DNA of 64,000 nt from Alentia gelatinosa (taxonomy: Eukaryota; Annelida; Polychaeta; Phyllodocida; Polynoidae). The stretch lies in contig OX465583.1 of assembly GCA_950022655.1 (NCBI GenBank), forward strand, positions 15,213,298-15,277,297. The letters run 5' to 3'. Below the pieces are notes generated by a model. The model did not search any database, was not told where the DNA came from, and saw nothing but the letters and a program-made list of their open reading frames with translations. The stretch's first letter is position 1. Each line of letters opens with the position of its first letter. Positions 53,484 through 64,000 of this stretch are shown here, piece by piece. The position numbers and the translations under genes are program-made.

Positions 53484-53768
53484 AGGCCCGGCGTCCACCT
53501 ACTACAATATGGCACCGATATTGTCTACGATGCACCTCCCGATACAAAATCAAAATCGGGTCGGAAGGTTACCTAATATCGGGGCAGTTGACCACGTTTC
53601 TGCGATTAGACACCAGTTAAAAATCCCATACAATGCGTGGTGGATTGGCATGTCTAGACATATGTTTACGATTTTGCACCTTCCCGATATTTCTCCGATA
53701 TTTGCTTTTGGTATCAGTACCATATCGGTAGGTCTAAATTTCTATCGTAGTAGGTGGACGCCAAGCCT
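53484..53768. mobile_element. MITE of the GGCGTCCACCTACTACGAT family, copy 4
   Basis: Ends AGGCCCGGCGTCCACC and GGTGGACGCCAAGCCT, slightly more worn than copies 2 and 3. Same orientation as the copy at 46394. Confidence 0.9.
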
Positions 53769-53971
53769 AACAGATACATCTTTATGTCTGAGGGCTTCAC
53801 GTTAAGGCCGGTGTATAGTCTACCTTCTTCCTATATAAGACCATATAAACCTATTCTGTTGGTCAGGGAACAGCTCAGTGCCATCCCACAACGCACAAGA
53901 AAAATGGCAGTACTAACCCAACCTAATGTGTGAGTACATAGTCCAGTCCAGGCTAACCGGCTATAGTATAG

Positions 53972-54265
53972 AGGAAACCCATGAAAGTTTAGGGTCTGAG
54001 GTTGTATCCCATCGAGTTTGAATCACGTTATAATTCACAAGGCGAAGCCACGTGAATTGCTATGTGATTCAAATGAGATGGGATCGAGCTCTGACCCTAA
54101 ACTTGAATGGGTTTCTGAATTTATATCACCCTTAATATTGACTAATGGGCTAACATTTGTGACATTATCCCCCATTGGATATTTTTCCTAAATATCTAAT
54201 GGGTGTTAGATATGAGTTTCCAATGTTAAGTCTATGGAGAAAAAATATCTGGGGTGAGATAAAGC
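53972..54265 (-). mobile_element. H1 modular hairpin element, copy E
   Basis: On the - strand the module (54265-54116) contains TTATCTCACCCC, the anchor CCATAGACTTAACATTGG and a worn right end. The hairpin (53972-54114) has arms with GAGCTCGATCCCATCTCA and TGATTCAAACTCGATGGGAT and the tip GGCTTCGCCTTGTGAATT. Closest to copy D. Confidence 0.8.
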
Positions 54266-54419
54266 TATCTATATATTCTATGTAGCAGCAGAGGTGTAAC
54301 TAAGACTGTACAGCTGTCCAGCTCGCAGACTCCACTTCAGCCCCTTTATTTCTTCATGAATGTCTATACAGTTCAATGTAAGCACATTCAATCGGTCCCA
54401 GTAAATACGTCACCAAAAC

Positions 54420-54860
54420 GCCATTTTTGTCCGCGAGAATGCGAGGCCCGAGGCACAGACGCCGGAAACGGACGACGTTTGTCAGCGTCTGACACACTGC
54501 ACGCTAAACGACTTCAGTACGCCTGCGTGGGGAAACCTTACTTCCGCTTCAAACCAACCCGCGTCTTCGGCCACCGGAAGGGGCGCCATGACGTCTGTTG
54601 GCAGCGCCATGTGACGTCACTGATGCGCAGACGGCATTAATACGTCACGGGGAAGACTTCTAAATGCAAACGAGGCTGGTGACGCCGTAGACGCGGGAAA
54701 GCCGGTCTCGGTCGCCAAGTTACGCGCGGAATTACCACGTCGGACAACTTCCGGTCATGTGACAGCCGCCATGATCCCCGCCTGCCGGCGACAAGCGGAG
54801 TGAGCGCGCGGTGCTTGCTGGGATCGTGATTTATGGCCGCCGACACAAGTCTCGTCAAGT
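54420..54860. promoter_or_regulatory. CpG-rich promoter-like region without an assigned gene
   Basis: High CpG density with a cluster of promoter motifs: a full CRE (GTGACGTCACTG near 54612) and half sites ATGACGTC (54588) and ACGTCACG (54642), ETS sites (CACCGGAAGG near 54575, ACTTCCGG near 54748), NRF1-like ATGCGCAGAC (54624), E-box GTCATGTGAC and a YY1-like GCCGCCATG (54765). It looks like the core promoter of a housekeeping gene. No exon was recognised on either side. Confidence 0.45.
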
Positions 54861-56339
54861 CTCGTCAGTGGCGAGAGCTAGGAGCATGTAAAGGGGAGGT
54901 TGTGTCGGGTCGGAGGAATGAAGCGGGGCTGGTGGTTAAATTCAGCGAGTGACAAGAAGTGATGTGAATGTGGATGATGAAGCGGCAGGGTTCTGATTGA
55001 CGCCAGTTAAACTTCATTCTCATCCTGAATATCTCTAACTCCTCAATAACACTAACAAGGCCCCCCTCAGTAATCTGCTGCAATAGTCCCAGGCGTTTCA
55101 TTCCGTTTGTATCTAGAATAACAGGCTTATGTTTCCATGACAACAATGGACACCCTTTATTACTACAGTGCGATTTCCTTTTCTATCAGCTCTCGGAAAG
55201 TTGCTAAATGATAGCATTCCAAAAAATGATACACATACACACACGCATGTATTTTTTTATTCAGTACAAAGATTCACGACGACACTATTCCCCCTCATAA
55301 GCGAACGTCCATAATGAAGTCACAAGCGATTACAACAGGACGGATATTATAGGATAACATTTACATGGGCTAAATCTCATTATTTTATATATCTCATCAC
55401 TATATATCTCAATAATGCTCAAGAGTGAATCTCAAGTGTCACATTAACCCTTTTACTATTATCTTAAACCTTAAATTTTGTTTTATGCGTTGTATCGCTG
55501 GGATAAGTTTATCCCACATTTTTATATCCGAAATGTAATAGTGAATTTTTGGATTTCTCAGTCCTTTGTGTTCCCAGTTTTAGCTTTAAATTATTTTTGC
55601 TTCCCATAGTAGACTTTTCATCATCGCATAGCTGAAAATCATCTTCACTCCACCATTCTATCATAGCAAGCAGGTGTCCTGCTCTTTTGACATACAAAGG
55701 TTGTACTTCACAGATTCGATAGATGTCTATTAAATGCATGCCCATTTGTATTTCTTTACGTTGTTTTTTTATCAGATTATTATTGGTTCATCATTTCGTG
55801 ATACAAATAGCACATATGTGATCCTGTGTTACATTAACTAAGAATCAATAATAGGAAAGCTGTGCTTTTGCAATTGCCGGTTTTCTTTGGTTTCCTAGTA
55901 CTAAACTGGTTCTAAACTTGTTATTTCCACATTTAGGTTCCAATCCTCTATTTATTGTTTCTTTGTCACTAATGCACATTAACTTTTTCTTACTAATATT
56001 ATCTTAATCCTATTGTCCTTAGTCCATTTATCTATGCTTTCTAGATCATGTTCTACGTTTGTTACGTACTACATTATGTTGTTTAGTTCCATTTATTGAT
56101 AGAACAGTATCAACGGCATCAAGAATTGCCCTAGAAAACTGCGATACTGACGTTATATCGTTTATAAAGATCAGAAATATCAATAATCCTAAAATCGATC
56201 CTTACAGGAATATGCATTTTACCTCTCCTTCATCTGGGCTTATTTAAAAAGTTTTGGTCCTAGTGGAATAATCCTTCGAGGATCACGCCAGAAATCCAAG
56301 ACACATCTTAGGACGAAAGACCTTTCCCATTTAATAAAT
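54861..56339. other. No recognised feature
   Basis: AT-rich; short frames only. Confidence 0.4.
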
Positions 56340-56562
56340 GGGCCCCGTTGAATAATCTAGGATCCTAAATAAAGACCCTTTTTCTGTATGCCATAGACAA
56401 CCAGAGACGATGTGGGACAATTTTATTCAACATTTATGGACGACCTTATGGATGTCTGATACTGTCTTAGCAAACAAACCTAAATACTATCAAACCATAA
56501 CCCTTGTACAAAGGTAGAGACAAGTGTCTTTATGTGAGATCCTAGATTATTCAATGGCGCCC
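56340..56562. mobile_element. MITE with TIR TTGAATAATCTAGGATC
   Basis: 223 bp; the ends GTTGAATAATCTAGGATC and GATCCTAGATTATTCAATGG are inverted over about 37 bp including TAAAGAC. Related words occur at 59030-59110 and 56890-57060, so the family has several worn members. Confidence 0.75.
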
Positions 56563-57359
56563 CATGGTGCCCCCCGTAGGAAGAGAGATATTTCTAAATT
56601 AGTTTCCCAGGACTGAATTCGGTCATGGGCTAGGACAAAACAGGCTGTAAGACAGCTGGGGGATCCCTGTGGAGGAGAGTTCATAAGAATTGCAGATAGT
56701 GCTACATAGCGGGAGTTGTGGTAACTAATTTCAGCATTTCTAATTGTCAACGAATCTAACTAAATACCTAAGATATTTCCCCTCCAATACTGAAGTTTGG
56801 TATTACATACCATAATATACATATTACCTCTAGTTAAGAAAATATTCTTCTTTTTGAGTTTGAATTATATAAGATGACTAAATAGGTGTCCCCAATCTAG
56901 GACCCTTTTGGGTAAGTGCAGGACAGTTTGGAAGATGTGGGGGGAACTTGTTAAACACTTATGGACAATGAACAATCTGGCTAATATCCTCCACTAAGAC
57001 AGTCCCCCACTATGTTTATCCCTATAGTTAAACGCAAACTGTCCTAGGACCTCTCATACAAACTTTACTCTCCTACGACCATGGAGTTAAAAGCCTCCCA
57101 GATTCTATAGACTAGTTTTGTCACCTTTTTTCTCCTCTTAATCCCTCAATATATTTATTATATATAGTTATCTAGTTCAGGTTCAAGGCATTTATTTATC
57201 ATGACTTGATGGTTTCAATTATCGAATGCTTTCCCAAAATCCATATACTGCTGGTATTGTTTCTAAATTTGGGAGAATTTCATGAGCCAGTGAAAAAAAT
57301 TGCCTGCCCAGGTAATCTTTGGGGTAAAATCCAAGTTGTTCTGAGATTATTAAATCTTT
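56563..57359. other. Worn relative of the preceding MITE, otherwise nothing
   Basis: The stretch 56890-57060 shares CAATCTAGGACCC and GGACAGTTTGGAAGATGTGG-like words with the family at 56340. Confidence 0.4.
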
Positions 57360-57500
57360 TTCAAGAATAATGTTTATTCAAGACACACTCAGAATATATA
57401 TGTGATACATACAGAAACTACGCACGTGATCCACACTGATTACACATGTGATAACTGTACACATGATCCATACATTAACTGACTGACTACTCACAAGACT
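57360..57500. repeat. Degenerate ACACATGATCCACACTGA array
   Basis: Imperfect repeats of CACATGATCCACAC/TACACACATG type; a related piece lies at 57905-57975. Confidence 0.6.
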
Positions 57501-58087
57501 ACACACATGTAAAAAAACAGAATACATATACAAACCACGCACATGCTACATGCTCTTTTTTGTTTGTCTTTTAAAAAAAAAAAATTTATTAGCTGATAAG
57601 TATTACATAGTTTACTCATACTGACATGTATATTGAGTTTGGAGTGTTCAGGGATATCCGTGAAAGAGGTAATAAGCCAAGTGGAAATAATGAAGCGCTC
57701 CAAACAAGATGGCGAACAGGGACTCAGACCAATCATGAAAATGTTTCTGATTTTATCGCAGCCTGGACATATTTGTCTGTTTATCAGCCATCGAGTATAC
57801 GAGTTACCATACTAGCAAGTCTAGAGAGTCTGAGTTCCTAATGTTAATCCACTGAGGTTTGTACCAGGCTAAGATAAACACTCTGACTTCACATGCGTAA
57901 AATTTGTAGACTACACGCATGGTACACACACTGACTACACACGTGATACACACACTGAAGACACAGTCTACACCTGACTCGCGTGAGTTTCAACTAACAG
58001 GAAGCAGTAAGGCGGCCTTCCCGGGGGGGGGGGGGGGGGCATACAGAAATGGACGTTCGCAGTGTCATGTGGCGTTCAGTTCATTAT
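57501..58087. other. No gene; G-run
   Basis: Includes a run of about 18 G at 58022-58039. No gene was identified. Confidence 0.5.
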
Positions 58088-58357
58088 GGCCTGGCGTCCA
58101 CCTGCTATGATTGAAATTTAGACCTACCGATATGGCACCGATACAAAAAGCAAATATCAGAGACATATCGTGAGGATGCAAAATCGTAGACATATGTCCA
58201 GACATGTCAATCCATCACGCATTGTATGGGTTTTTTATCAGTGTCTAATTGCAGAAACGTGGTCAACTGCCCCGACGCAATTTAGATTTTTTTATGGGGA
58301 AGTGCATCGTAGACCATATATATCGGAGCCATATTGTAGTAGGTGGACGCTGGGCCT
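58088..58357. mobile_element. MITE of the GGCGTCCACCTACTACGAT family, copy 5 (worn)
   Basis: 270 bp from GGCCTGGCGTCCACCTGC to TAGGTGGACGCTGGGCCT; same orientation as the copy at 49473. Confidence 0.88.
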
Positions 58358-58358
58358 A

Positions 58359-58497
58359 TATCACCACAATATCTTTCCCCACAGGCTTAACGTTAGGAAT
58401 TCGTACTCCACGTCCGTGAAGGTAGTGTATCCAATACACAATGGCTAATTTGGTGAGGTATTTCATCAATAAATGATGTTATATGGGGTGAGATAGA
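58359..58497 (+). mobile_element. H1 element, partial copy G
   Basis: Module only: TATCACCACAATAT, the anchor CACAGGCTTAACGTTAGG and GGGGTGAGATAGA. The hairpin is absent and a CTGCTCGG array follows. Confidence 0.5.
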
Positions 58498-58504
58498 ATC
58501 GAGG

Positions 58505-58750
58505 TTGGCACTTCTCTCTCAACTGTTCGGAACTGATCTAGGTTGCTCAAAACTGTTCTGGGCTGTTCAAAATTGCTCGGTGCAGATCAGAGCTGCACGG
58601 AAATGCTCAGATGCTCTCGGAACTCTCGGATCTGCTTGGAGCTGCTCGAAACTGTCTGAAGCTGTTGTGTGCTGCTTGGAACGGAGCAGCTTGAAACTCC
58701 TCGATAGCTAAACAGCCGCTGCAGACAGCTCAATACTGCTCGGAACTGCT
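58505..58750. repeat. Degenerate AACTGCTCGG array
   Basis: Reverse-sense relative of the GAGCAGCTC arrays at 48775; units of about 10-11 bp. Confidence 0.75.
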
Positions 58751-58890
58751 GTGAGATATTGTTTTGCTTAATGAATGATGCAGGCAGGCAAGGGCACCTC
58801 GGCTAATTGACTCAACATACATCCGCCTTAAATCAGATCTAATGTATAGAAGAGAATGTCAATGGAAAATTGTTCATCACACACAAAACC

Positions 58891-59046
58891 ATGGGTCGTC
58901 TCATCCTCTTCGTGGCGCTGCTAAATATGTCATGTGCTCTAAGTGAACATACAGAGTTTATTAATAAGATTGATATAACTGAGGCCGGTGAGGCTCCATA
59001 TATGTTCTGGACATGGCCTACGATCCATGGCCAGTTTAATAATTAA
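58891..59046 (+). CDS. Hypothetical short secreted protein or first exon (51 aa)
   Basis: ATG at 58891 follows AAAACC, a fair Kozak context. The protein begins MGRLILFVALLNMSCALS, a good signal peptide with cleavage likely after about residue 18, followed by a 33-residue acidic/aromatic stretch ending HGQFNN. The last codons run into sequence (GCCAGTTTAATAATTAAGGA) that resembles a transposon end known from 56340 and 40525, so the original reading may have continued and been cut. No family was recognised. Confidence 0.3.
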   Translation: MGRLILFVALLNMSCALSEHTEFINKIDITEAGEAPYMFWTWPTIHGQFNN

Positions 59047-59110
59047 GGATCGTGCATGTAGACCCTTTTCTGTTTGAAACGGAAACCCAGGGACTATGTG
59101 GATCAGCTTT
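59030..59110. repeat. Worn end of the TTGAATAATCTAGGATC MITE family
   Basis: GGCCAGTTTAATAATTAAGG followed by GTAGACCCTTTTCTGTTTGA resembles the left end of the element at 56340. Confidence 0.45.
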
Positions 59111-59329
59111 ATTCAACAGTGAGTGGGCTTTCTAGGGGTTCTAGTTCTTTGTCTGTTCCCAGTATTACAGTGAATAGCACACAAATAGTGAAGGGATAGT
59201 GTTTTTGCAGTACTCTGGAAGCCTAACATTTAGGCAACGTATATAGTCTTGCAAGCACTCCCTAAAAACGCAAATCAAAGGGCCTCCAATTGAAGTACTT
59301 ATGGAATGCAAACTTATGGGAAAGTAAAT

Positions 59330-59970
59330 CAGTTGACCTCTGCGACCTTTGACTATTTTGAATTACCTTGGTGGCCTGAACTATCCCAAGTGACCTTGGT
59401 GACCTCGTAAAGACTAAATAAGGACCTCGTAATGACTGCTCTAACTTATCTCACTGGCCTAGGAGGAAGGTAATAATATAAAGAGACGTCACGAGTTTGA
59501 GTTTGAGTTTATTTATGCCACGCATTTTGTTGGCTCCATAATTTCACGAGTCGAAGACGAGTGACATTATGGAGCCAACAAAATGAGTGACATAAGTAAA
59601 CTCAAACTCAAGCGAGTGGCATCTAGATTTTATCATACCCCGTTTCCACATTTTTTCAGTATTAGAAAGTAGTGGCATAGACAACACTTTATGTCACACC
59701 CAGTGACATAAACAAATCCCATGTTAAGCCTATGGCGTTTTTTATTAGGGGTAGGATAAACCCTTGACTATCATAATTGAGATTGCTTGTCAGGAAGAAG
59801 AGATTTTACTGCTCTAACTTACCTTGTTGACCTAGGAAGGAGATCCCTGACTGCTGTAACTGACCTTTCTGACACAGGAGAGGGAGAGAATGGACATTTC
59901 ACCGCTCTAGCTGACCTTGTTGACGTAGGAGGGAGAAGATAGCCTTTTCTACTCTAACTGGCCGTGGTCT
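59330..59970. repeat. Worn 50-60 bp repeat (CTGCTCTAACTTACCTTGTTG), split by an H1 element
   Basis: Units containing ACTGCTCTAACT, GACCTTGTTGACCTAGGAGG are seen on both sides of H1 copy I (59493-59760). Confidence 0.65.
59493..59760 (-). mobile_element. H1 modular hairpin element, copy I
   Basis: On the - strand: TTTATCCTACCCCTAATAAA, the anchor CCATAGGCTTAACATGGG, GGGGTATGATAAAA, then a hairpin (59493-59612) with strong arms (AACTCAAACTC, TTTTGTTGGCTCCATAAT and complements) and the tip CTCGTCTTCGACTCGTGAAA. The word TTTATGTCACT/TTATGTCACT stands after the anchor and again in the left arm. Confidence 0.85.
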
Positions 59971-60269
59971 CTAGCCACCAGTGGTGACCTCTCGAAGGCC
60001 CATCTGTTCTCGTCCCTATCTTCTGCGGCCAGCCTCAGGGAGCTGGGCCGCTAACTGACGGCGGGGTCCTGGGAGGGCCAGTTGGTCGTCTCGGAGCGTC
60101 TTTACATGCATGTACATACTGAAACAGGTGTGTCGACCCGGGCCGCGCTTATTATCTTAGCCGGCCACTGCCCGCCCGCCATCCGCCGACGAATACAAAC
60201 CACCCTGGGAGGGCGGGGCCGGAGCGGGGCCGCATACAAATGGCCGGGCACCGGCAGATACGGCCGCTA

Positions 60270-60545
60270 CCCACGGGCAGGGTGAGCAGTGAGTGAGCAG
60301 GTTGGCTAGAGAGTGGGCAGCATGACAGGTAAGCAGACAAGGTGGTCTGTGATTGGGAACGGTGAAAGGTGGGCAGGCATGGTGGCCACTGAGTGAGCAG
60401 GTTGGCCGGGGAATGGGAAGTGTGACGAGCAATTTATAGTGGCAAATAGTGTGCAGGGTGGATGATGAGTGAGCAGGTGGCAGGTGAGTGGGCAGGGTGG
60501 CCAGTGAGTTAGCAGATTAGCCGGTTAGTGGGCAGCATAGCAGGG
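60270..60545. repeat. Minisatellite GTGAGTGGGCAGGGTGGCCA, part 1
   Basis: Worn units of 17-35 bp with GTGAGTGAGCAGGTTGGC variants. Confidence 0.8.
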
Positions 60546-60870
60546 TGACCTTTTTTTAATTTTTAATTGTTTTTTATGGTTTTATTAGGGTCTGATATGT
60601 TATACATAATCCGCCGGATTCGGCTACGGCCGATCTGCCATCCGGTCCCTCTGCAGTACATCATTGATCCATTACAATAGTTTTATGGATGACGGAGCAA
60701 GATAGCACACATGTTAACATACATTTTTGTCAGCAAGTTCTTTTTGTTTTCTCTTTTTCCTTTCAACGATTTTCTGTTGTCTTAGCGGATGAGATGAAAA
60801 TGAAAATGATTAAATCATATCATCTACACAATCAGTAGAGTAGGGTAAAAATAAACTGTGACTGGAGTCA
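60546..60870 (-). mobile_element. Poly(A) retroposon splitting the minisatellite
   Basis: It begins with a T-run (60551-60557) and GGTTTTATTAGGGT, i.e. AATAAAACC on the - strand near a poly(A) tail. The body includes a GC-richer part CCGGATTCGGCTACGGCCGA. No reading frame was recognised and the target duplication is not clear. Confidence 0.5.
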
Positions 60871-61078
60871 TTGGCAGGTGAGTGGGCAGGGTGGCCAGTG
60901 AGTGGGCAGGGTGGCCAGTGAGTGGGCAGGGTGGCCAGTGAATGGGCAGGGTGGCCAGTGAATGGGCAGGGTGGCCAGTGAGTGGGCAGGTAGCCAGTGA
61001 GTGGGCAGGGTGGCCAGTGAGTGGGCAGGGTGGCCAGTGAGTGGGCAGGGTGGCCAGTGAGTGGGCAGGGTGGCCGGC
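60871..61078. repeat. Minisatellite GTGAGTGGGCAGGGTGGCCA, part 2
   Basis: Ten or so nearly identical 19-20 bp units, much more uniform than part 1. Open frames here are artefacts of the repeat. Confidence 0.93.
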
Positions 61079-62022
61079 GGTTATATCTTGTGGTTAGGAC
61101 ACAAACAATCACACACAGTCAATCAGAAAGCATCCACTAAGGCAATATTCAAACGAAATGTTAATTTTCAAACGAAATGTTAAAGATAAACTGTTAAATA
61201 TGGAACTTTAATGATATACATAACAATTATACATCAAACTTATTCTAACTAGTACTCCTACAGTTGTATTAAACAAATCAGACTCATCTCATCTCAGTAT
61301 CATCAACTCTACTGAAATCCTTATGTACTACATACTTCGTGAAATGTATTTCATCCATTCTCACAAAACGGGGAAACCCCTGTTTCTGACAAACTTTGTT
61401 CAAATACATTTCATAAATACACTTTTATTGAGTACCTGAAATTGTTACATAATATATCATATCAGGAAGATTTTGCTAAAAAATATCGCATTTGGATCTC
61501 TCATGAGAATGATTTGAATTAGAAACCACCTTATTTTTATCTTTACGTCACCATATCATTTAGAAAAGGTGAAACGATATTCATATCAATCTCGATTGCC
61601 CTCAACAAAGTTGTTTAATTTCTTTGGTTTTAAGCTGAGAAAATGGAGAATGTACATATAGGCTAAGTAGCTTATTTAGCATATTTTTCATAAGGGTTTC
61701 CTTCAACTATCATGTTAAGAAAATACAGAGATCTCATAAAAAAAAAAGTACATGGCATAGTTGGATATCATCCCTTTCTATATAGCCATCTATCAATAAT
61801 ATAAATTGGATATGATATTTCTTGAATTCTTATTAATTCAAATTACTCTCATGAGATAAAGATTCAATATTCATATCATATAGAACAATGCATTTAATAT
61901 AATTTAATATATAAGCTTAAGATATATAATTTAATATATAAAACTTAAGATAATACTCAATATTTAAAAGTGTATAAAATGTATTTGAAAAAGAGTTGCA
62001 AAAACATGTGTTCCTCCCATAT
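61079..62022. other. No recognised feature
   Basis: AT-rich unique sequence. Confidence 0.4.
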
Positions 62023-62026
62023 ATAT

Positions 62027-62086
<60 letters not shown>
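62023..62086. repeat. TA microsatellite (about 64 bp)
   Basis: Pure TA run apart from its left edge. Confidence 0.95.
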
Positions 62087-62089
<3 letters not shown>

Positions 62090-62258
62090 AGAAATACAAC
62101 AACAACCAAGTATTTGTATATAAATATGGTACCGCCACCTTCTGGTATCGGACGTACTACGCCTTACTACTGGCGCCACCACATACAGGTGAGTACGCCT
62201 CACCAAACATCAGTCCCATTTACCTGTAATTTTTGTACGGTACACACACACTTTCAGA

Positions 62259-62387
62259 ATGCGCTCTCTGTGGCTTGCATTTCTGGTGTTAGTGGTATGC
62301 GGTATTTGTCAATTCAAATACGATGGACGCACGTACAAAATCTGTCCTAAATGTCCGGAATCATCTACATATAAATTTAGCCAATGA
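62259..62387 (+). CDS. Hypothetical secreted Cys-containing peptide or exon (42 aa)
   Basis: ATG follows CACACACTTTCAGA, which is itself a good splice acceptor, so this may be the second exon of a gene with a non-coding first exon. The peptide starts MRSLWLAFLVLVVCGICQ, a convincing signal peptide with cleavage likely after residue 18, then FKYDGRTYKICPKCPESS and TYKFSQ before TGA. The mature part is 24 residues with a C-x-x-C pair. No family was recognised, and chance occurrence is possible. Confidence 0.35.
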   Translation: MRSLWLAFLVLVVCGICQFKYDGRTYKICPKCPESSTYKFSQ

Positions 62388-62558
62388 CATACTCTAATCC
62401 CATTTACCCCGGGGGCCTTAGTTCCTCTTAGGGATACGTCATTATTTGTTTTCAGGTAGCTACCTGGTTACAGATGCGGTAGCTGTTGGTTCCATAGCAA
62501 CCAGGTTCCCTTAACGGTTCATTCCGCTCTCGTACGCATACCTGTAAACACGTAATTT

Positions 62559-62559
<1 letters not shown>

Positions 62560-62607
<48 letters not shown>
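62560..62607. repeat. TA microsatellite (about 48 bp)
   Basis: TA run with no interruptions. Confidence 0.95.
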
Positions 62608-62610
<3 letters not shown>

Positions 62611-64000
62611 ATAGTGGCAAAGATTCCTACTAATCGAGAGACTGTGTGTCTAGTGGTTTGGACATCATTAGGATTCATGGCTGACTTCACCTCAGACCCT
62701 GTTAGCTGCTTCTCTGACCATGAAAGCACTCTTTCCCCTTCATGACAGTGATGACAGAGCTTACTGCCAGCACCAGTCCCCGACATGGTCCCATGAGAGC
62801 ATAAAGAATTATATTTAGTATGAATATAACTATCAACCAAATATGAATTGTTTCGACGCGGCAGTATGATTAATGCGACCACAACTTTTTTTTCGGAACG
62901 CTAACCTCGTTGCCACCGCACTGAAACTACACATAATAATAATCAAATAAGATAAGATTCTGAGCTCATCTCGATATTACAGACAAGATTGTGTTATTTA
63001 AACATGGCTGTCCAGATATGATATTTATTGTCTTATGGTAACGGAGGGAAACTCCCAAGAGAAACTGGTAAGTGTATCTAGAAATATGTATTTCTACATG
63101 TATGCTTACTAATTAGACATGGGGATGTATGAATAAAATATATATCAAGCCCTCCAATACAGACTATCATGCTAATAACTAAAATAATTTCAAAATGCCA
63201 GCGAATGCCTACTAAAAAAGACCTATCCTAAAGCGCCACACACACCTGAAAGTAAAAACAGAGCCAATATGCGATAAACTACGCCCTAGACCAACCCAAC
63301 CAACTGGACAAACTCAACCCAGCCAACAATACTTTAATATAAGATACAAACATGTCCATACTAATTATCATGAAACCCCCCCCCCCCCCACGAAAAGCGT
63401 CTCAGCAAGCTACGCATCAGAGACTAAATTAACACAATATCCAAAAGGCTACACTCCTCAATATATACAGGATGCTACAGGATCAACTGGGTAGCAAAGG
63501 ACTACTTAAGAGTACTAAAATACCATTACAACCATCAGTAACACATATATTTATTCTTGCATGGAAAAATTTCTGTTTTTAACCATGTTGAAAATATATT
63601 GAAACTTAATTAGGAAAATCTATAGTTAATATTTTTGTCTATATTACATATTACGCTGATAAAACACCGCCCTATACCATCTGTACATAAAACTGGTATG
63701 TCCTTAAACACCCACTAAAATTGGGGAGGGGGCAGATGCGAAATCTGATGGTAAAATGGAAAGAAACCTGGTTTTCACCTGCAAATACCCCAATATGTAG
63801 AATGATTGGTACCCACACAGACCAAATGGCACTGGCATAAGACACGGAACTGTCACCTCCCCACAATGCAACCCACCCTGTACAGGGCAGGGTGTACGCA
63901 CAGCCTCGTTCTATACAGGTCGCACTAGAGTAACCAAAGCTGACTGGGGCCAAGCGTCATTAGCAACCAATCAGATACGAGTAAACAGACTCGTCTACCA
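62608..64000. other. No recognised feature
   Basis: A C-run at about 63378-63389; otherwise AT-rich sequence with short frames and no identified exon or repeat. Confidence 0.4.

Noticed and set aside
60157..61112. Frames reading Pro-Cys-Pro-Leu-Thr-Gly-His repeats, and the regular spacing suggesting a CRISPR array
   Set aside because: It is a tandem minisatellite without unique spacers, in a eukaryotic genome.

Overview
The window is animal nuclear DNA. It is intron-rich and AT-rich, with spliced exons bounded by GT/AG sites, many inverted-repeat transposons, minisatellites and TA microsatellites. The one host gene I can support is the 3' half of a DEG/ENaC (amiloride-sensitive sodium channel / FaNaC-like) gene on the + strand. 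Its divergence, together with the Ngaro-type and Ty3-type elements, suggests a marine invertebrate, most likely a lophotrochozoan such as a mollusc or brachiopod. I cannot fix the species.

Layout. 1-17413 holds the last part of the DEG/ENaC gene. Seven exons are recognisable (1856-2019, 3967-4086, 5401-5545, 13345-13402, 15089-15162, 16541-16616, 17237-17413) and their phases agree, except that a cysteine-rich exon expected between 5545 and 13345 was not found. Its introns are full of repeats. In two places the start of an exon, together with its splice acceptor, has been copied into the intron upstream: a run of about ten copies before the exon at 3967, and one in-frame copy before the last exon. 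18297-19932 is a 1.64-kb element with 29-bp terminal inverted repeats. 20021-25820 is a full-length but dead Ngaro-type (DIRS superfamily) tyrosine-recombinase retrotransposon with A1-ORFs-B1-A2-B2 ends, carrying a nested poly(A) retroposon in its recombinase gene. About 26.7-29.2 kb is a decayed Ty3/Gypsy element on the - strand, also hit by a poly(A) retroposon and a MITE.

30-64 kb has no gene I can prove. It holds MITEs, foldback elements, minisatellites (GGGGCA at 32.8 kb, a 9-bp unit at 37.8 kb, a 17-20-bp unit at 60.3 kb), a LINE remnant (49.9 kb), several CpG-rich promoter-like patches (best at 54.4-54.9 kb) and two tiny reading frames with signal-peptide-like starts (58891, 62259).

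The most unusual content is two families of modular hairpin elements. Family H1 has seven fuller copies and two partial ones. A module ending in TTATCCTACCCC / GGGGTAGGATAAA, with an inner anchor CCATAGGCTTAACATTG, sits next to a hairpin whose tip is conserved (about CTCGGCTTCGCCTCGTGA) while its arms differ from copy to copy. In several copies a word just after the anchor reappears in that copy's own hairpin arms. Family H2 has two good copies, shares the tip design, and its arms differ by paired changes that keep base pairing. I do not recognise either as a named family.
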